From Allium sativum (lineage: Eukaryota; Streptophyta; Magnoliopsida; Asparagales; Amaryllidaceae), in the NCBI GenBank assembly GCA_030737875.1, contig CM060909.1:395789565-395853564 (forward strand): DNA of 64,000 nt, given 5' to 3'. Position numbers and translations under genes: made by a program. The stretch's first letter is position 1. Each line of letters starts with the position of its first letter. Shown here piece by piece: positions 58,588 to 64,000 of the stretch. The notes beneath the pieces were generated by a model. The model had not been told where the DNA came from. It ran no database searches and saw only the letters and a list, made by a program, of their open reading frames with translations.

Positions 58588-60699
58588 TGTAACACCCCGT
58601 AATTCTGTAACACTAAGATTCACAAATCAAGGCAGAATTAAATATTAAAATCAAAATCAAGGGAAATGGGTTGCTCCATTGCGTTGGTCTCGTAATTTTG
58701 CATGAAAACGAGTCCAAGTTTGCGTAAATCGGAGTCCGTATGAGGAAGATATGGCCTCCGGAAGTTTCAGCGCAGTTCAAATTTCAAAACAGACTCAGAA
58801 GCGGGCTGGGCGGGAAATTTCCTGCCCAGGACCCAGGTCGACCAGGGGGTCGACCTGTGGGTCCCCCCCATAGGTCGACCTGGGGGTCGACCTCCCAGGG
58901 TCGACCTCCCCGCTTTTTGCAGATCTGCACCCTGGTTCGTTTTTCTGTATCCGAACGCCATTCTTACCAGGTTCGTTGACTTCTACACTATAAAAACACC
59001 CCTAGGCCTCATATTTTCTCCTTACAACTTCTCAATGCCTATACTCTGCTCTAATTCTAATTAGAATCAAATAATACGAAAATCCAAGACAAGGTTATGC
59101 TGCTCAAGTTCGTCAAGAAGAGATTCGAATCAAGATTAAAGCTTCAAGATAAGAATCAAAGGCTAACTCAAACGGTTTCGAGCAACGTCGCACGAATCTT
59201 AGCAACGCCATCTTTCTATTCTAAAAACCGATCAATGTAAGTCAGTTACTTTTTAGATTTGAACGTTTTCTCTATTCGTGACATGAAATTAAAGGAATAA
59301 AAGAATATGCCAAATCTTTATGTTCGAATCAGTGCTTATATCTTTGGACCTAATTAAGAACTGTTATGATTCGAGGACCAATGAGACTGTGACTATGAAA
59401 CTATGGACCTTAAAACCATATGCCTCTTTGACTATGAACATTGCCTATGACTATGAACATTGCCTATGACTATGAACACTGCCTATGACTGTGACTCATG
59501 ACTATGAGAATTATTTCCTTGACTATGAACACAAGCCCATGCCTTTGATTAGGAAACATAAACTATTGCCTATGACATAAAAAGGACAACTGTGATTAAA
59601 CACCTATGATTCATGACTAGGAAAGTGTTGCTTAAGTTTTGTGACTGTGAAATTGGGTCTAAACCTAATTATCTATTCTGTCTATTAGTTAGGTCTTGGG
59701 AATTTACCTATTTAGTTAGGTCGACCCATGTTCTTGAACCTACGTCGTTATTCAACCCTTTTTATGTCATAAGATTTTTAGACCTATAGGCCTTCGATGT
59801 TTTAGATCAATTTCAGTGAAATTCGTTAGGTCTATAATTAGTAAATTATCATTTTATGCCAGTTATTATGTCTATCTTTTGCATAGCATCTTTGGTTCAT
59901 TCCCTATTTTCTACGAATCTAGATTTTTCTATAATCTAGATTGAATCACGATTATACGAACGGTGGGAATACGATTTGGGCAAAATATGAAATTTACTAA
60001 AAACGTAGTTTTAAACTTGGAAATTGGCATAAATTGGGAACATGTATTATGGTATGTTCATAGAAATGCAAATTGGATAAATTTGACATGAATTATAGGA
60101 TGTATAATTTGAATCTAGTTTTGGCTTGTAAATCTAGCATTTACATGAATTGTGAACTAGAATAATAAGTCTAGTTTGACATGAACTGTAATTAGAATGT
60201 TAAATCAGAATTGGATTAGCTAATTTGGCATGATAAGTATATTGGCATAAATTTGAAATTGGCCATAATTGGGAGTAATTGTCAGGTTTAGCAAAATCAT
60301 GGTTAGTGACACTTAATTTGGTATAGTTTACATACCAAAAAGCATAAATATGATTTAGAGGGGAAAATGGGCCATAATAATAAATATTGACAATTTACAT
60401 TAAGAGAGTAATTATGAAATAAGTAAATTAGGAATAATTTACTTATAGAATTTGTCCTAAATGAGAAAATGTAAATTTAGACAAATTAAAGGTTTATTAA
60501 CGACATCTCTTAATAACACACCAGAAAGTTCTAGGGTGACAGAGAGGATAGTGTATAGGCTTGGGTTTGGAAGATACAAGTTTCCTGCTCTCCCTGGCTA
60601 TCCCTAACTGATCCGACGGACGAGATGGTTACTTTCAAAACCTGATTTAAAAATTAATCAAAACCCTTTTGAACTTAGAAAACACGAATATGCCTAACC

Positions 60700-60788
60700 C
60701 GAGGTTAGACTGAGTTGCGATGTAAACCTGCCCGGAACCAACCGGCACATCCAGTAATCGCAAAAATATCTGTCTAATGTGAGTGGTA
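60700..60788 (+). ncRNA. Structured RNA-like module in the solo LTR
   Basis: Core TGCCCGGAACCAACCGGCAC; inner stem TTGCGAT/ATCGCAA and outer stem TTAGAC/GTCTAA. Only one copy here, against two in Tekay-A and Tekay-B. Confidence 0.5.
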
Positions 60789-60828
60789 GCGGCTTTAATT
60801 TATTTAGTTAAAGCTAGAACAAGAATGG

Positions 60829-61675
60829 TAGGGTTAAGTCAACTAAGACACTTAACCAATTCAACATGATAACCAGACCGGTGGGTGGGGTTAGGTTCAT
60901 ACAGACACTTAACACAGTTAAGTTAGAATGGGAGGGTTAAGTCCATAGGAACACTTAACCAACTTAACACAGTTAAGCTAGAATGGGAGGGCTAAGTCCA
61001 TAGGGACACTTAACCGACTTAACATGGTAACAAGGCAAGATTTGTAGAGGTAAGTAACTAAGAAAACACTTAGCCAAATTAACATGTTAACTAGACTAGA
61101 AGGTGGGGTTAAGTAAAGTTAATACACTTAGCCAAATTAACATGTTAACTAGACTAGAGTTTGGGGTTAAGTAAAATTTATTACACTTAGCCAATTTCAT
61201 ATGTTAGCTGGACTAGACCGTAGGGTTAAGTAAACTTGAACACTTAACCATTAGATTGTGATAAAGGAATAGGGTTAAGTCTAAAACATGAAGGGATAAT
61301 ACTTAACCATTAATAAAATGTTAGTGACAAATAGATGGGCAAGGTTAAGTTAAAAAGGAACACTTAACCAATACAAGATGAATGGGTAGGGTTAAGTAAT
61401 AAGGAATACTTAACCAATATAGCTTGGTTTGTGGTAGGGTTAAGTCAACATGAATTACTGATAACACTTAACCAGTTTAACAGGATAAATGAAGAAGGTT
61501 AAGTTAGTTTGAATTGATTAATGACACTTAACCAATCCAAATTGACGAGAAGAGAACTAAGTAGTAAACCTTAGATAAAAGGAGCTAAGTAGTAAACCTT
61601 AGTTAAGAAAACAACGATTTTGGAAACTAAGTGGTAAACCTTAGTTAGCAAAACTAAGTAGTAATTCTTAGTATA
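60829..61675 (+). repeat. Array of about 13 GGTTAAGT...ACTTAACC hairpins plus 4 related units
   Basis: Units of roughly 45-65 bp each begin GGGTTAAGT, have a 8-25-nt variable centre, and end CACTTAACC (examples 60831-60857, 60931-60960, 61222-61248, 61441-61480). Two units have GGTAAGT or CTTAGCC variants that weaken the stem. After 61550 a second motif, ACTAAGTAGTAAACCTTAGT, repeats about four times to 61675. Tekay-A LTRs have three such hairpins, Tekay-B about two. Confidence 0.85.
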
Positions 61676-63184
61676 ACACGGGAAGGAGCGAACGTCCGTT
61701 TGAGTAAAAGAAGGCTCCAACGAATTGGGTTACGAAGCCCGAGGCTTCGAGGGGACGTGAGGGTACTCTTGGTATCCCTCTGTGAGGCGGCAGATGATCC
61801 TCCTGGGCTCACAGAGGTTAAGGTCTGCGTTATAAGAACCAGGGGTATGCCTTGGTTGCAATATATGGCAACCTAAAGACTAGGATGGACCAGCGTGATT
61901 CGGCGAGAATACGGTAGCCCTGTGATAGCAACTCGTCGTCTACCATCCATCTTGAGTCAATCGAGATACGTGAAGCGGAAAGGCAGAGAACTCCAAAATA
62001 CCATATACTTGCTATCTAGTTATGGGTGAGGATGGCCATAGGTTAGTGGGGGCATAGGGGGCCTGCGTATAGTTCTCATTTTTCAAGGTGTGCCTTTCAT
62101 TAGTTGAGGGAGAGGTCGAGTGGGACCATAGCCATTGGAATAAAAACAGACCTTAGCATCTGCATCGGCAGATATCTGAAAGCTCCCGACCGAGTTCTGT
62201 GTTTCTTGATTTGCCCTGCCACAGGACTCGGGCCGCACATTACAGGACATTTGCATCTAGACAAGCGATAACGATTCGCGATACATGCGTGGGGAAGTAT
62301 AGGAACATATACCATTCTTGGTAGTGTGTCCTAGACTTGGGGGCATCGTTCGATAGGTAGCATAATCCCTAGTTGGACTGGGTGGCATAAACCCTGAATC
62401 CGGGAAGCGTTCAGCAGATAGCGTAAACTCTAGTTGAATTGAGAAAGCACTTGATAGAAAACCCTAGATTGGATTTAGGTAATAAATAATAAATGTATGC
62501 CTGAATGCAATGGAAACTACATGGATTGGGATCACGTTATCGTTACTAGTTGGGACACTAGTTAGGTGGTGCAGAGATATAGAAACCAGTATAACAAGGA
62601 AATAGCGAAGCGGCGAAAGTATTAGAGCATATCCAGTTTATCTTATCTTAGCATATCTTGTGTTAATCTTGCTGACCCTATCATCATGGTGTTATCTTGT
62701 ATTCAGTTAATTCATTTCGTTTTGTTTTTCCATGTTCACATGTTAGAAGTAACTGAACTTACTCAGGCTTTATGTCTAACTCTGTTTTTCTTTCGTCTTC
62801 TTTTCTTTCGTTTCCCCCCCTAGGTAGTAAAGGAGGGAATAGTATAGCTTAGGTTAAGTTGGACTGTCACTCTTTCCCAGCTTGAAGATTTGTCGAAGTT
62901 TTGCTTGGATTCTCTTTTCAGATGCTATGGCTGGTGGCTCTTGCTACAATTGGGGAATATAAATGTTGTTTTATGCTTCTTTATTTTGTAAGATAGATGA
63001 TACTCTGATATTGTAAAGAAATCGTTGTACAAACTATTTTATCAATAAAGCAAAGTTTTATTTTCCGCTGTTGTAATTTTTGTTTGTCTTGTAATTTATC
63101 TGCATCTTTTACCCTAAATGCTCCACAGAACTTAGTGCATTCCCTTTGTGAGTGACACTAACGGATGTGAGGTGTTACAAACGA

Positions 63185-64000
63185 CATTCCGTAATGGAGA
63201 CACCTTAACAAAGACCATGTCCCCAATATCAAACTCAAGATCTGTCCTCCTCTTGTCCGCATAAGATTTCTGCCTATCTTGCGCCGTCTTCATCCTCCTT
63301 CGAATCAAATTGATCTTTTCCAAAGTCTCTCTAATCATATCGGGCCCAAGCAAGATCTTATATGTAGACTCCCACCAACATGTAAGCGAACGATACGGCC
63401 GTCCATAAAGAGCCTCAAACCTTGCCATGCCGATGCTAGACTGAAAGCTATTATTATATGCAAAGTCCACCAACGTAAGATGTTCCTCCCATGTACCTCC
63501 GAAGTCTAAGACACACAACCTCAATAGGTCCTCTAGAATACGATTCACCCTCTCGGTCTAGCCATCTGTCTGAGGATGATATTCGGTGCTCAAACATAAT
63601 TGAGTCCCTACCGCCTCTTGCAAGCTCTTCCAAAACTCGCTAGTGAAGATAGGATCGCGGTTGCTCACTATGCTAGAAGGAACACCGTGCAAACGAACTG
63701 TTTCTCGAATGTATATGGAGGCTAATCATGGAGCAGTCCTCTTACTCTTTATGGGAATGAAATGAGTGCTCTTAGTAAGTCTGTCTACCATGACCCAAAT
63801 CCCTGTATTACCCTTCCTCGATCTCGGTAATCCGTCAACAAATCCATCGAGACGCTTTCCCACTTCTATTGTGGGACCTCCAATGGGTGAAGCAATCCAC
63901 CGGGCTTCTTTTGCTCTGCTTTTACTTATTGGCACACCAAGCATCTAGCGAAAAACTCGACCACATCCCTCTTCATACCGGCCCAAAAGTTAACTGGTCT
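63185..64000 (-). pseudogene. Tekay-B integrase core, broken
   Basis: Reading from the window end: the zinc-finger/core junction near 63960-63880; [20 protein letters not shown] (63840); then the second half with a stop codon inside the HPQTDG...TERVNR region (about 63560, TAG where Gln is usual); then MNRILEDLLRLCVLDFGGTW from 63548, FAYNNSFQSSIGMARFEALY and the linker QDRQKSYADKRRTDLEFDIG. The frame then runs into the solo LTR at 63184. The RT, gag and the 5' LTR should lie to the right of the window. Confidence 0.85.

Larger units (their letters stand above)
58588..63179 (+). mobile_element. Solo LTR of a third Tekay-type element, 4.6 kb
   Basis: One LTR, TGTAACACCCC to GTTACA, flanked by AACGA on both sides (58583-58587 and 63180-63184), with no internal region: the typical product of LTR-LTR recombination. 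Its start (CAAATCAAGGCAGAATTAA) and end (GAGTGACACTAACGG) are homologous to Tekay-A. Landmarks: GTCGAC cluster 58838-58915, TATAAAAA 58989, donor-like GTAAGT 59237, one hairpin module 60700-60788, GGTTAAGT hairpin array 60829-61533, acceptor-like AG 62823, AATAAA 63044. Its strand is opposite to the host Tekay-B. Confidence 0.93.
54363..64000 (-). mobile_element. Tekay-B: minus-strand Ty3/gypsy element, extends past the window
   Basis: The 3' LTR is 54363-57590, followed (reading right) by the purine tract complement TTCTCCCCTCATTAAAGG, then the integrase C-terminus and core up to the window end. The left flank is AGTAT (54358-54362); the matching copy should lie outside the window. It is interrupted by a solo LTR at 58588-63179. 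The protein is close to Tekay-A's in the chromodomain-like end, but the LTR is clearly different. Confidence 0.9.

Noticed and set aside
60829..61675. CRISPR-like regular repeats
   Set aside because: Units are inverted repeats of uneven length within an LTR of a plant genome; centres are degenerate, not unique spacers.

Overview
This is a stretch of plant nuclear genome, almost certainly from a eudicot. It holds one intact host gene, a nine-exon AP2-domain transcription factor with plant-type introns, followed by about 50 kb of nested plant transposons: CACTA, Ty3/gypsy Tekay and Tat, plant L1-type LINE relics and a TRIM. There are no bacterial-style operons and no rRNA or tRNA gene that I can support.

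Layout. (1) 1-2190: repeat-derived DNA rich in hairpins, with a SINE-like tail and a MITE-like element. (2) 3875-7635, minus strand: a BABY BOOM / AINTEGUMENTA-LIKE (PLETHORA) gene. Nine exons can be joined exactly, including a 9-nt micro-exon, into a 581-codon reading frame. (3) 10957-13474: a complete LINE-type insertion, minus strand, with poly-A tail and an imperfect target-site duplication, that carries only an ORF1-like gene. (4) 13847 to at least 54362: what I read as an old CACTA element (CACTA-2), split by later insertions. These are CACTA-1 (13939-26579, TSD CAC) and Tekay-A (27463-52290, TSD GGTAG). CACTA-1 itself holds a second LINE relic and a TRIM (19500-20197, TSD ATGGT). Tekay-A is split in its 5' LTR by a Tat-lineage element (30171-44287, TSD TTTAC). 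(5) 54363 to the window end: Tekay-B, minus strand, interrupted in its integrase gene by a 4.6-kb solo LTR (58588-63179, TSD AACGA).

How it works together. BBM-type proteins are nuclear transcription factors of embryo and root-meristem identity, and the TE nest starts about 6 kb upstream of this gene's start codon. All transposon genes are broken by stops and frameshifts. Most stops can be explained by C-to-T or G-to-A change, the pattern expected of methylated, silenced elements. LTR divergence fits the nesting: about 2.4% for the inner Tat element, higher for the outer Tekay-A.

Most notable signal. The three distinct Tekay-type LTRs share one layout despite divergent sequence: a palindrome cluster upstream of the TATA box, a splice-donor-like site about 200-250 nt after it, a 90-nt GC-cored hairpin module whose stems differ between copies but stay paired, an array of GGTTAAGT...ACTTAACC hairpins varying from about 2 to 13 units, a strong acceptor-like site, and AATAAA near the LTR end. 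This looks like a conserved structured intron inside the LTR leader. I do not know of a description of it.
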